Source of the DNA: Firmicutes bacterium UBA1702
GTDB lineage: Bacteria > Bacillota > Clostridia > Peptostreptococcales > Anaerovoracaceae
Assembly: GCA_002320005.1 (NCBI GenBank)
Contig: DCJK01000038.1
Coordinates: 240 to 64,239, forward strand
Direction of reading: 5' to 3'
DNA: 64,000 bases
Part shown: in pieces, positions 8,240 to 17,900 of the stretch
How the letters are laid out: every line of letters begins with the position of its first letter
Position numbering within the stretch: the stretch's first letter is position 1
Translations under genes and position numbers: made by a program
The notes under the pieces: generated by a model
Databases searched by the model: none
What the model was told of the DNA's origin: nothing
Seen by the model: the letters and a program-made list of their open reading frames with translations, nothing else

Positions 8240-8483
8240 TTCTCTTCACTCCTTTTCCGTTCCAATGTCTGTCTGACTCCTTAGAGTGTCTCGTAGAGAA
8301 GTAATCTATCAGTGCATGGGCTTCTACAACCTTCTGCTTGCCGAAGTCCGCTGCAGGAAACTTCGGATCATTAAAGAGTTTCTGGACTGTAGGTTCGCCC
8401 CATCCAAGCATCTTTGCAAGATCCGATATGGTGTAAAATCTTACTTCGCTTGAAATGTACTGCCTGGTTATATTTGTTTCCAC
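8223..8483 (-). CDS. xis: Excisionase-like helix-turn-helix protein
   Basis: An 86-residue basic protein. The central segment FYTISDLAKMLGWGEPTVQK is a winged helix-turn-helix of the MerR/AlpA/Xis type used to direct integrase towards excision. The start is a GTG at 8483 with AAGGAG nine nt upstream; the frame stays open to 8573 but the extension has no ribosome site. The C-terminus is strongly basic (NGKGVKRNVKKR). It overlaps the integrase gene. The role is inferred from size, fold and position. Confidence 0.8.
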   Translation of the reverse strand: METNITRQYISSEVRFYTISDLAKMLGWGEPTVQKLFNDPKFPAADFGKQKVVEAHALIDYFSTRHSKESDRHWNGKGVKRNVKKR

Positions 8484-8573
8484 TGCTTTCTTCTCCTTTC
8501 CTATAATAGGTTGATATTTCGATTCTCGCCATTGTGCGAATCTGAAAATCGCACCCTTGCTAGACTGTTTCAC

Positions 8574-8948
8574 TTAATAGGTCTTTCTGCTGGCTCTCTC
8601 ACAGATGCGAAGCGCTCTGTTAACCTGGCTGAATGTCTTCTGGTCAAGCCTTCCCCTGTAATCAAGAAGCTGCTCACGGTCTACTGTTGCCCGCTGCTCT
8701 GCCATTACCATGGAGCGCTTTGGCAGGCCTTTAATCTCAGGCAGAAGCACGTGCTCCTTCAGGTCAAGTCTCTTGATCTGACTTGTTATCAAAGCGCACA
8801 CGTATGTAGTTGAATTTCTGTTAAGATGGTTGTTCTGGGTTATAACGACGGGGCGCATGCCCTTCTGCACACTGCCTGCGCTTTCCGGAAAGTCCACGTA
8901 GTAGATATCACCCTGTCGCACGTTATGCTGTTTCTTTTCTTTTGTCAT
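8574..8948 (-). CDS. mazF: MazF/PemK-family toxin (endoribonuclease)
   Basis: A 124-residue protein with the PemK/MazF layout: QGDIYYVDF at the start, RPVVITQNNHLNR, a VMAEQRATVDREQL segment and a closing GRLD. Such proteins cut mRNA and are usually neutralised by a small antitoxin encoded just upstream. Here no MazE-like gene is found; upstream is a gene-free, GC-rich stretch (8976-9411). The ATG at 8948 has AAGGAGG upstream. It may stabilise the element as an addiction module with an unlinked or RNA antitoxin, or be a solitary element-borne MazF, which is also common. Confidence 0.88.
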   Translation of the reverse strand: MTKEKKQHNVRQGDIYYVDFPESAGSVQKGMRPVVITQNNHLNRNSTTYVCALITSQIKRLDLKEHVLLPEIKGLPKRSMVMAEQRATVDREQLLDYRGRLDQKTFSQVNRALRICERASRKTY

Positions 8949-8975
8949 TTTCGGCCTCCTTGATAAATATGAAAG

Positions 8976-9361
8976 CCGAATACACATTTCCCTTTAACCG
9001 GAAATGATGTCTGCAGTACTAAACGGATGTACGACCGGTTAAAGTAACCGGTATATGGTTAATCCAATTTGTCCTCGACACCCCGGATTTATATGGGAAA
9101 CAGCAAAGCGGCAGTTGGCATCCTGCTCCATGGGCTGCCGGCCCCCTCGAGGTTCTCCCCAGGCCGCCCTCATTGCGTGATCCCGATCTCTTTCGGGGCT
9201 GTGACTGGACGGAAGTATCATTATGTTCTGTGCGGGTCATTGCACATGGCAGGTGCCACCTGTCTTTATAGCCGGCATCAGTCGCTCTCCATTATGGGTC
9301 ATGGCGTTCCGGCTAAGTATGCTCGCCGCACAGCTAAAGTACCTTGCTGATGTGTATTCGG
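8976..9361. other. Gene-free, hairpin-rich region flanked by 12-bp inverted repeats
   Basis: About 390 nt with no credible gene. The ends are perfect inverted repeats CCGAATACACAT (8976-8987) and ATGTGTATTCGG (9350-9361). Inside are ACCGGTTA-AAG-TAACCGGT (9034-9052), a CCCGA/TCGGG hairpin and CAGGTG-C-CACCTG. It is more GC-rich than its flanks. This could be a structured RNA transcribed towards mazF, or an untranslated leader; I cannot match it to a known RNA family. Confidence 0.45.
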
Positions 9362-9411
9362 TTATCTTGGTTCGCGAAGGAAAACTATCCCTTCACCTGT
9401 AGGCCACGAGA

Positions 9412-9822
9412 CTAAGAATAATTAAGGTTATTTACAAAAAGTTTTTTCAGTTTTTTTCTTATAGTCCTTATCTGCTGCGATACAGCGGCAGGAGAAACGC
9501 CAATGGACTCTGCATATTCCCTGCCGGACATTCCCTCAATGAACATCTTTGATACGAGATGCCTCTGCGCCTTTGTAAGTTCTGCAAAAGCTGCTCTGAT
9601 TCTCCTTGCTTCAGCTTCTGCCTCAATGATATTTATCGGGTTATATTCGTCTGAGGCAAGCCACTCCTTCTCATCAAAACCGTTATCGAGGGTGGTATGC
9701 CTTCTTGTCTCTTTGTGATTGTTGTTGTATTCAATTCTGTCAAGCTCCATGTGAAGCGCTGCCATTTCTGCAGATACTTCCACTTCAACTGTTCCTGTAA
9801 CGAATTCATATCTGATTTTCAT
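9412..9822 (-). CDS. Sigma-70 region 4-like regulator
   Basis: A 136-residue protein whose C-terminal half is a sigma region 4 type helix-turn-helix: LTKAQRHLVSKMFIEGMSGR followed by ESIGVSPAAVSQQIRTIRKK. The N-terminal half is acidic and unlike region 2, so it is not a complete sigma factor. Such small proteins sit next to xis-int in Tn916-like and related elements and are thought to control excision or transfer genes. GGAGG lies 6 nt before the ATG at 9822. A strong terminator (9955-10015) separates it from the zinc-ribbon gene upstream. Confidence 0.82.
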   Translation of the reverse strand: MKIRYEFVTGTVEVEVSAEMAALHMELDRIEYNNNHKETRRHTTLDNGFDEKEWLASDEYNPINIIEAEAEARRIRAAFAELTKAQRHLVSKMFIEGMSGREYAESIGVSPAAVSQQIRTIRKKLKKLFVNNLNYS

Positions 9823-9954
9823 CTGTAACCTCCGAATTTTGAAAAAGATGTAACTTGTTCAAAATCCGCCGGTTACGGTCCTCTAATCTTTCTCATCTGC
9901 GCTCCGTTTCCGGAGGCTGCGGTTATCAGCAGTCCCAATGATGCGAATTGCAGA

Positions 9955-10015
9955 CAAAAAAAGAAGGCTGGCAAAACACCGGTCCTTTATAGGACTACTA
10001 ATGTTTTGTCAGCCT
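9955..10015 (-). terminator. Strong intrinsic terminator
   Basis: Fourteen-bp arms AGGCTGGCAAAACA (9965-9978) and TGTTTTGTCAGCCT (10002-10015) enclose a second hairpin (GTCC-TTTATA-GGAC). The minus strand ends in TTCTTTTTTTG. It lies between the zinc-ribbon gene and the sigma-like gene. Confidence 0.85.
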
Positions 10016-10055
10016 CCTGATGATACTAATGTCAAATTCAGTCTTAGAAACTTTT

Positions 10056-10121
10056 GGCTATCTACGTCCGGCCCTGAGGGTGCACTTCGGGAGCCCAATT
10101 CGCAGGTTCATATAGATAGCC
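10056..10121. other. Closed stem with GC-rich internal structure (candidate RNA motif)
   Basis: Perfect 9-bp arms GGCTATCTA and TAGATAGCC bound a 48-nt, GC-rich interior containing CCCTCAGGG and GGGCTCCCGAAGTGCACCC (minus strand). It stands alone in an AT-rich gap between the terminator at 9955-10015 and the zinc-ribbon gene. The shape suggests a folded RNA or a cis-regulatory element; no known class was recognised. Confidence 0.45.
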
Positions 10122-10156
10122 TCACTTATTCAATTGTAATATTCTCAGCTGTCGCC

Positions 10157-10348
10157 TTATTTACTGTTATCTATCGAGTACTGCATCTGAGATTCTCTGA
10201 TCTGCAGGCTGCCCACCCCAACTCTGACAACATACTGCTTCTTGCATTTCGGACACATGACGTCCTCAACGTCGGCCGAACTAGAAGAAAAAAGCTGCTT
10301 TCCGCAAACCGGACATACTACTTTATACTTTTCTGCTGCTCTTGCCAT
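10157..10348 (-). CDS. Small zinc-ribbon protein
   Basis: A 63-residue protein with two CxxC pairs, CPVC (near residue 12) and CPKC (near 32), typical of a zinc ribbon. No catalytic domain is visible. AGGGGG lies about 10 nt before the ATG at 10348. Small ribbon proteins are common accessory genes of conjugative elements; the function is unknown. Confidence 0.7.
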   Translation of the reverse strand: MARAAEKYKVVCPVCGKQLFSSSSADVEDVMCPKCKKQYVVRVGVGSLQIRESQMQYSIDNSK

Positions 10349-10698
10349 GTCATAATTCCCCCTCGGACTTGTTACTGGATATATTTTATGTATGTGGAAC
10401 CAAGTGACTCTCTACTTCTGCACTTCAGGGAAACATACCAGCTGCAGTAAGCCTTTCAACGGATATATGGGCATTGCCTACTAGAGATGGTACAGCAAGT
10501 CTGGCAGAAAACGGGGATGTCCTCAGTAACCACTGTAATGCTCTGCATACCTTCTGTCATCACGACGGTAATTTCCTGCAGGGCATATTTATCAAAACAG
10601 TTCTCCCTCCTTCACCCTCTTTTGAAAATGATACTTTAACTCACGAATTTATTATAGAACATTTGTTCGTTTGGTGCAAGGAGTATTTTCGACCACTA
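10349..10698. other. Intergenic stretch without a firm gene
   Basis: About 350 nt between the WYL gene and the zinc-ribbon gene. A cysteine-rich minus-strand frame (MTEGMQSITVVTEDIPVFC...) exists near 10430-10550 but has no convincing ribosome site. I see no repeats or RNA gene here. Confidence 0.4.
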
Positions 10699-10724
10699 GA
10701 AAAAGCGGCGTTTTTTGCCGCTTT
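10699..10724 (-). terminator. Terminator of the WYL gene
   Basis: AAAGCGGC (10702-10709) and GCCGCTTT (10717-10724) form an 8-bp stem; the minus strand follows with TTCTAG after a T-rich arm. It overlaps the WYL stop codon and marks the end of the defence island transcript. Confidence 0.8.
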
Positions 10725-11724
10725 ACTTTTCGTTATAATCATAGAATCTATCTTCCAAGATTGCCTTTGCTTTCGCAATATATTCATTTCTCGCTCCTTC
10801 CGGAGCCAGCAGCCTGATTTCCCCTGCAAACTTAAACAGCCAGCTGTAGAAGTTGGGACTAAGTGCCACTTCCGGATATGCGTAGAAAGTGTTCTCCGTT
10901 GCAACTTCAGTTTCTACACTTTCATCAAAACGGTCGATAACATATTTCATAAGCTCTTTCCTGCATTCAAGCTTTACTCTCACAGTATCACCGTCATACA
11001 TCTCGAATATCTGACGTGAATACCTGTCCAGACTGAAGTCCTTAGGCTTCTTAACTGCTTTCTCTTCCACTATTTCAAGGTGGCAGATGCGGTCTGCTCT
11101 GAATGTGGATACATTGTCATGCTTGTCTGAATATCCTACAACATAATAGAAATCATCATTCCAGAACAGGGCATACGGACTTAGTATGTATATCTCTCCA
11201 CCATTTCGCAGTATCTTTTTCTTTTCAGGTGTATAGTCGTAGTACTGAAAAGAAACTTTCCTCTTACTGGTTATTGCCTTGTTAACGGCATCAACCGTAT
11301 AAAGGAGGCTTTCGTTCCTGGATTTGATTCTGTTCGTAGCATATATGTTACGCTTAAGATCATCCCTGTCGTGAACACTTGCAAGCTTTAGCAGTTTCTT
11401 TGAGATATCCCGGCTCTTCTTCTGAGTTATAAACCGGGAAGAGGAAACTGCATCAACAAGAAGTTTAAGTTCAGCTTTCTCAAATGTACGGGCACCCCAA
11501 TAGTACCTGTTGGGTTTACTCTGTACGGTTATGATGTCCATACCGCAATCAACCATCAGGTCGAGGTCACCCTTGAGAGTCTTTCTATTTGTGACTATAC
11601 CCTGTGACTCCAGGTAATCCAGTATTTCAAATGTTGTAAGCGGATGCTGCTCGTCAGTATTCTCGTAAAGGAGCTTCTGAACAAGCAGCAACCTGCGTTT
11701 CATAGTGTTTGGTTCTGCTTTCAT
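10723..11724 (-). CDS. WYL-domain transcriptional regulator
   Basis: A 333-residue regulator. The N-terminal 75 residues form a winged helix (TTFEILDYLESQGIVTNRKT), and a WYL domain lies at about 140-225 with SPYALFWNDDFYYVVGYSD and FRADRI. WYL proteins bind nucleic acid or nucleotide ligands and often control defence loci (for example BrxR and CapW). It is the last gene after mcrC with an 80-nt gap, on the same strand, so it probably senses or represses the restriction island. There is no clear ribosome site before the ATG at 11724; an internal ATG (residue 8) is possible. Confidence 0.88.
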   Translation of the reverse strand: MKAEPNTMKRRLLLVQKLLYENTDEQHPLTTFEILDYLESQGIVTNRKTLKGDLDLMVDCGMDIITVQSKPNRYYWGARTFEKAELKLLVDAVSSSRFITQKKSRDISKKLLKLASVHDRDDLKRNIYATNRIKSRNESLLYTVDAVNKAITSKRKVSFQYYDYTPEKKKILRNGGEIYILSPYALFWNDDFYYVVGYSDKHDNVSTFRADRICHLEIVEEKAVKKPKDFSLDRYSRQIFEMYDGDTVRVKLECRKELMKYVIDRFDESVETEVATENTFYAYPEVALSPNFYSWLFKFAGEIRLLAPEGARNEYIAKAKAILEDRFYDYNEK

Positions 11725-11805
11725 AATCTTTTACCATGTTGCATATAAGATTCTCTTGTCGGAAGGTTCCAGTTTATTGCAATACATATAAATTTGAAGA
11801 GCTTT

Positions 11806-12825
11806 TTAAAAGCATGAATGAACTATACTATCTAGCTGTCCCCGAATTTTAGGAAAATCACAATCCATATCGAGTGTTTTGACCCAAAGTGAATTCCCGC
11901 CCATTTTGTAGTTGTTATTCGGTAATACCATTTCGTCAGTCTTGGCATAAAGCAACATCCCCGATACATTACCGGTATTATCCGTATCAAGGTTTTTAAT
12001 ATAAGTGTAAATCTGATACAGATTGTTCGAGTGCAAAGTGTATGTATCATAATGCTTCTGCGTTGTATGAGAGTAATACTTTGCATCAATTACCAATGTC
12101 TTGTCGCCTTGTTTCAGCATAATATCGCTCTGCATAACAGGGAGCATTTCTTTGTATCCGTCATCAGTATCCCACGGGATTTGAGAAGCCGAAGCTTTTA
12201 TTTCGGGATGCTCCTTCCTATAATACTCAAGAATAAACTTCTCATATAGCCTACACATACGCTGTTCGTCGAGGAAATCCATTAACTTTGTGCTTCCGTC
12301 AGAGGTTGTTTGTAACAATCCTTTTAGGATAAGGTAACAAACCGAAATCAGCATTTGGTATGTTTGATTGTTTTTGTTAAATTGCAGCTTCCAGTTTATT
12401 CTTTCTCGGCTCAATGGTTCTACATCTGCAAAATAGATGAGAAGTTTACGAAGCTGCTTTTTTCTGTCCTTGCTGATACTGCTTCTTACAAGAGTATCCA
12501 TCGTCGTGCGGATAATTCGGTTCATATAATAATTTACCGAAAACTCATCATAATTACACACCAACTGCTTTTTCAGCATCGATTGCTCTTTTACCGAAGC
12601 GGAAATATCTATTTTGCCACGGAGTGCCGACAAGGACTCTGTTTGAAGAACATATTCTTTGCCTAATCCTCTTTTAATTTGCAAAGAAACTCCCTTAATG
12701 AGAATGGCTGCACATAATTCAGCGACATTATCAAATTCTTCAGTCGCCACCTGTTTATATCCTTGCTCATTCAAGACTTGAAACGCATATGAAAGCATGT
12801 AGTATATGTTTTGTATGCGTATCAT
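11806..12825 (-). CDS. mcrC: McrC-like subunit of the McrBC restriction system
   Basis: A 339-residue McrC family protein, the nuclease partner of McrB, which together cut DNA carrying modified cytosine. The PD-(D/E)xK nuclease core is visible at SDIMLKQGDKTLVIDAKYY (residues about 230-250: D, then D-x-K). The N-terminal region (RIQNIYYMLSYAFQVL) is the usual McrC opening. The ATG at 12825 overlaps the mcrB stop as ATGA, so the two are translationally coupled; a longer frame to 12855 was rejected. It is the sixth gene of the island counted from hsdM. Confidence 0.92.
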   Translation of the reverse strand: MIRIQNIYYMLSYAFQVLNEQGYKQVATEEFDNVAELCAAILIKGVSLQIKRGLGKEYVLQTESLSALRGKIDISASVKEQSMLKKQLVCNYDEFSVNYYMNRIIRTTMDTLVRSSISKDRKKQLRKLLIYFADVEPLSRERINWKLQFNKNNQTYQMLISVCYLILKGLLQTTSDGSTKLMDFLDEQRMCRLYEKFILEYYRKEHPEIKASASQIPWDTDDGYKEMLPVMQSDIMLKQGDKTLVIDAKYYSHTTQKHYDTYTLHSNNLYQIYTYIKNLDTDNTGNVSGMLLYAKTDEMVLPNNNYKMGGNSLWVKTLDMDCDFPKIRGQLDSIVHSCF

Positions 12826-14951
12826 TTTATTGTACTCCTTAAGGTTGCAGACCAATCTCTTACCTTTGTAGGTTCATCAAACCAGTATTCCTTGATTAAC
12901 GGTATGACTTCATACTCTACAACGGATCTGAGCCATTCCTCGGTAATTTCATCGTCGGTACAGAAGTAACTATGTCCAATTCTGAAGCCGTCTCCTAACG
13001 ACTCGTCTGATGAAATTGTATTGTTAAGGGACTCAACTACGGTTATCAGACTTTCCAGTTTTGGAGAGTTCTTTTCCGCCAAGTAATTTTTGAAACCTTC
13101 CGAAGAAAAAGCCGGTATAAAATCAAAGAATGCGAACCTTCTTCTTAACGCATAATCCATAAGTGCAAGGCTTCTGTCCGCTGTGTTCATCATTCCGATA
13201 ATTCTTACATTCCGAGGCACAGTGAACCATTCATTTGAATAGAGCAATTTTATCTTTTCGCCACGCTTGTCCTTTTCAATCAACATCATCAACTCGCCAA
13301 GAATTTTACTCAAATTACCACGGTTGATTTCATCAATGATGAAGAAATATGATCTTTCATTATCTTCTTCAGCTTCCTTGCAGAACTTGTAGAAGACACC
13401 GTTTTGAAGTTCGAAACCTTCCTTTGTAGGTCTGTATCCCTGAATAAAATCTTCATAAGAGTAGCTTTGGTGGAACTGCACCATTGCTACACGACTGGTG
13501 TCTTTCTGTCCCATTATGGAATAGGCCAGTCGCTTTGCGGCGAAAGTCTTGCCCACACCAGGAGCGCCCTGCAAAATAACATTGTATTTTGCTTCAAGCA
13601 ATTCCGTCAGGGTGTTGTATGTATCTTCATCCATATATACTTCATTCAGAAAATCGTCCTTTGAATATGGCGGATACTTAATTTCTTTCTGTTCGGACAC
13701 CTTTTCTGGCGTGTCTTCCGCGAATAAATCAAGGAGTTTCTGAACGTTATCGGGATAAGCCGATATGTTAGTAAGCGTTTTCATTGCAGCTTGTCCAGGA
13801 TGTTCCCATTCACCGTTATTCTGCCAGTCAACTTTCCTTATATGTTTATATGTGCTTCTTGATGAATCGTAGATATAGTCGGAAGTCACAACACCTCTGC
13901 CGATTATTTTGTGCATTCCCTTTTTAACGAAAACTACATCTCCGACTTTAATCTCGTTTGCAAACTGCCATAAGCAATGAGCATTATTCTTGTAGGAATA
14001 GCTTGCGTCATAGACTTTCTTCATAAAATCTTTGATTTCTTCTTTAGAAGCAAAGTCTTTCAGATTGGTTACTTCGTCCCATCCTATTCCCATAATTCCA
14101 TTCTTGAAGAACTCGTCCCACATACAGGCATTATCACCAGGAGAATAAATCCAGTAATCTGTTTCTTTCACATTTGAGTCAACGATTTTTGTCGGAGGTT
14201 CTTCCGATTTTTCCGCTTGGTTGCTTTTCCACGCACAATAAGAAAGTTCAGGGAAACTGTGATATTCGTATTCTTTCTGATTGAGAGCATTCTTTGCCTG
14301 CTCACACATAAACAGATAACTCGTTCCGTCAGGCAAACCTTTATTTATATCAGAGAAAATTGTCGTAAAATAGTGCGGCATATTATCGACATCAGTAATA
14401 AAGGATCTGTTAGTTGAGTCCAAATTTATAAATGTATATGGTCTTATCCAATAGAGTCCCATTGTAATATTCCACTTAATCATCTTCTGATTTGTAACTG
14501 TGTCATAGGCAGCAATGAAAGCGTTTTTATTCTCTGCGGAAGCTTCATCAGAATAGGCAATTGCTTTTTCAAGCAAATCCCACAGATTATCTATATCGTG
14601 TTCTCCACGGTTCCCTTTATATGCGAAGAACCATGCGCTTAAATTCATTACGACAGGAATACCGTCAAATTCTGTCGGTACATCAGATTTTATTGAAAAT
14701 TGTTTTGCAAATTGCTTCAGCAAAGCAATTCGATTGGCATTGGTAATGCCCTTGTTAAATGAACCGAAGATAGTAAAAGGGCAAATGTCCTCGTATGTCT
14801 CTTTGCCTTTTTCCTTGAATGGAAAGTTCATTCCTGCGTCAAAGAAAATTGTTTTCAGTTTTTCAATTAACTCGCTGCGGTTATTTTTATATTCTAATAG
14901 AGCAGTAGCCAGCTCTATGTAGAAGCTCGTCCATTGAAATCTTTTATCCAT
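12822..14951 (-). CDS. mcrB: McrB-like AAA+ GTPase with EVE-like middle domain
   Basis: A 709-residue motor subunit. The C-terminal AAA+ domain has GAPGVGKT (Walker A, near 470), FFIIDEINRGNLSKILGE (Walker B) and MMNTADRS, the GTP-specific signature of McrB. Residues about 270-400 (DYWIYSPGDNACMWDEFF) resemble an EVE/PUA-like reader of modified bases; the N-terminal 260 residues are of unknown fold. GGAGGACGAGG precedes the ATG at 14951, 20 nt after hsdR. McrB proteins differ mainly in the N-terminal reader, so the modified target cannot be predicted. Confidence 0.93.
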   Translation of the reverse strand: MDKRFQWTSFYIELATALLEYKNNRSELIEKLKTIFFDAGMNFPFKEKGKETYEDICPFTIFGSFNKGITNANRIALLKQFAKQFSIKSDVPTEFDGIPVVMNLSAWFFAYKGNRGEHDIDNLWDLLEKAIAYSDEASAENKNAFIAAYDTVTNQKMIKWNITMGLYWIRPYTFINLDSTNRSFITDVDNMPHYFTTIFSDINKGLPDGTSYLFMCEQAKNALNQKEYEYHSFPELSYCAWKSNQAEKSEEPPTKIVDSNVKETDYWIYSPGDNACMWDEFFKNGIMGIGWDEVTNLKDFASKEEIKDFMKKVYDASYSYKNNAHCLWQFANEIKVGDVVFVKKGMHKIIGRGVVTSDYIYDSSRSTYKHIRKVDWQNNGEWEHPGQAAMKTLTNISAYPDNVQKLLDLFAEDTPEKVSEQKEIKYPPYSKDDFLNEVYMDEDTYNTLTELLEAKYNVILQGAPGVGKTFAAKRLAYSIMGQKDTSRVAMVQFHQSYSYEDFIQGYRPTKEGFELQNGVFYKFCKEAEEDNERSYFFIIDEINRGNLSKILGELMMLIEKDKRGEKIKLLYSNEWFTVPRNVRIIGMMNTADRSLALMDYALRRRFAFFDFIPAFSSEGFKNYLAEKNSPKLESLITVVESLNNTISSDESLGDGFRIGHSYFCTDDEITEEWLRSVVEYEVIPLIKEYWFDEPTKVRDWSATLRSTIK

Positions 14952-14971
14952 AATCCTCGTCCTCCATCAAT

Positions 14972-17900
14972 TTATGCGTCCATTACATTATCAGTCCAGA
15001 GCTCGCACTGTGTCATAACGGTCTGCACAGCATCCTCCATCCCTTCAGGCGGATACTTGTGTTTCTTCAGAAGCTTTTTAATAAGCATACGCATTTTTGC
15101 TCTTGCAGACTCACGCTTTTGCCAGTCTATCGTTTTGTTCTTGCGGAGCGTATCTGCAAGCTCCTTTGTAATGGCTATCAGTTCATCGTTTTCGTAGAAG
15201 TCCTTAATTGCCTGTGGTTTTGTTAATGCGTCATAGAAAGCAAGCTCATCAGCAGTCAGTCCGAGCTTGTCGCCCTCTTTCTGTGCGGCTGCAATCTGCT
15301 TTGCCAGTTTCAGCATTTCCTCGATAACTTCTTCGTTGGTCAGCATACCATTGAGATACGCATTAAGAGAACGCTGCATAATCTCGCTGAACTTCTCGGA
15401 TTTAACCACATTCGTTCTGCGGTAAACGGATACCTGCTCCGCAATCAGCTTTTTCAGCAACTCAACCGCAAGGTTCTTTTCCTTCATATTGGCGACTTCT
15501 TGGAGAAACTTTGGGTCGAACAGGGAGAACTCTTCTTTAATGTCGGAGAAAAGATTGATAACGCCGTCGCTCTTGATACTTTGCTTCAAAAGCTCGTTAA
15601 TTCTTGCGTTCATTTCCGGCAGAGAAATCTTCTTGCCCACGCCGGTATTTGTCAGTCTGAGAACCAGTACACGCACAGACTCAAAGAACGCTGCCTCAAA
15701 TCGGCTATCCTCATCAACCAGGGACGAACAGAGAGACAAGGCCTGATGGAGCATAAGGGCTTCTTTAACGAAAGAGTCTTTCTCATCAACTTTTTCTCTG
15801 CCCATAATAAAGTTGACAGCACCGCTGATAGTCTTTGCTCTTTCAAGATCTGTTCCGTTTTGGAACTTGGAGTAATCGTATCCGTGGAATTTATCACGGC
15901 AAATTGACAGTTTTTCCAAAAACTTCGGGTATGCAACCTTTGCAACATCGGTATCGCCGTAGTTCTTCTTATCACGGGATGTATAGTCATTCATTGCCTG
16001 CTTCAAGGCTGTCGCAATACCCACATAGTCAACAACAAGTCCGCCTTCCTTGTCTCGGAATACACGGTTTACACGGGCAATTGCCTGCATAAGATTGTGT
16101 CCGGACATTGGCTTGTAAACATACATCGTGGCAAGGGACGGCACATCAAAACCGGTCAGCCACATATCAACAACGATAGCGATTTTCAGAGGGCCGTCAT
16201 TGTCTTTGAATTTCTTTGCAAGCTCGTCCTTATGGTGTTTGTTTCCGATAATCTGACGCCATTCTTCCGGGTCATTATTACCGGAGGTCATAACGACGGC
16301 CACCTTTTCTGTCCAGGCGGGGCGAAGCTCCAAAATATGCTTGTAAATCTTCATGGCGATAGGTCGTGAATAGGCAACAATCATCGCTTTACCGGTCAAC
16401 AGGCTTTCTCGGTTATTTTCGTAGTGGTCGAGAATATCGCAAACCAGAGAATTGATTGTATTATCATTTCCGAGAACGGCTTCCATCTGTCCAAGCTCAC
16501 GCTTACTCTTTTCAATTACTTCTGCATCTGCATTGTGAGCCATTATGTCATACTCAGCATCTATCAGTTTCAAAGTCGCTTCGTCAAGCTTGAGCTTAAT
16601 CACGCGGCTCTCATAGTAAACCGGGCGTGTAGCACCGTCCTCGACTGCCTGCGTCATATCGTAAATATCAATGTAATCTCCGAACACTTCACGTGTGCTA
16701 CGGTCTTTGGACGAGATAGGCGTACCTGTAAAGCCAATGTAGGTAGCGTTCGGTAAGGTGTTGCGGATAATACGTGCTGTTCCAATAACACGCTTTGCAA
16801 CCTCTTCGCCTTCTTCATTCTTGGTAATCTTTATTTTCTCAGCAAGACCATATTGACCCCTATGTGCTTCATCTGCCATAACAACGATATTGCGTCGTTC
16901 GGATAGCGGCTCGTGGGACTCCTCGAACTTTTGCATTGTGGTAAAGATAATACCGTTTGCCTGTCTGCCGGCAAGCAGAGTTTTCAAGTGTTCACGGCTT
17001 TCTGCGTGCATAGGCTCTTGTCGTAAAAAGTCCTTGCATTTTGCAAACTGTCCGTAGAGCTGGTCGTCAAGGTCGTTTCTGTCGGTCAGAACAACGATTG
17101 TAGGACTGTCTAAGGCTTCCTGCAATAAATGAGCATAGAAAACCATAGAAAGCGATTTACCGCTTCCTTGTGTATGCCAGAACACACCGCCTTTACCGTC
17201 GGTAACAGTAGCGTGTTTTGTGGACTCAATCGCTTTTCTTACCGCAAAATACTGATGGTATCCGGCAAGAATTTTGAATGTATTGATACCCTCATTAGAA
17301 AAGCAAATGAAGTTCTTTATAATATCAAGTAATCTATCCTTTTGGAACATACCCTCAAAGAAAGTGTCAAACTGAGCATACTGTGTATTTTCATAGTCAC
17401 CGTCTTTGGTTTTCCACTCCATAAAGCGGTCTTCACCGGAGGTGATCGTACCCGCTTTGGAGGTCAACTGGTCGCTCATAACACAGATAGCGTTATATAT
17501 GAACATAGACGGAATTTCCTGCATATAGTTACGGAGCTGCCTGTATGCTTCGGAAGCATCCGTTTCTTCACGGGAGGGAGATTTCAGCTCAACCAAAACT
17601 ACCGGTAAGCCGTTCAAAAAGAGAATTACATCAGGGCGTTTATTGCTGTTTTCAATGAAAGTCCATTGATTTGCTACGATAAAGGAGTTATTGTCGGGAT
17701 TTTTATAGTCAACAAGATAGACAATAGAGGAACGCTCCTCGCCGCACACAAAAAATCTTACAGGAATACCGTTTTGCAGGTAGTCCATAAAAATGGCGTT
17801 TTTCTGCACAAGCTCTCCGTTTTCAAAGTTTTTCAGCTTGAACAAAGCGTCCTGAATGGCGTCATCAGGCAGACCTCTGTTCAAACGATACAGAGAGTCA

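Noticed and set aside
9019..9240. Minus-strand frames of 60-73 codons in the region before mazF
   Set aside because: They overlap one another in different frames, are arginine-rich without a ribosome site, and fall within a hairpin-rich block.
10017..10050. CTGATGA followed by GAAAC as a hammerhead ribozyme core
   Set aside because: The sequence between does not form the required stem II and no stem I/III pairing is seen.
9938..11019. Two long plus-strand open frames (about 170 and 181 codons)
   Set aside because: They run over a terminator, a zinc-ribbon gene and the WYL gene on the other strand, lack ribosome sites and have no family resemblance.
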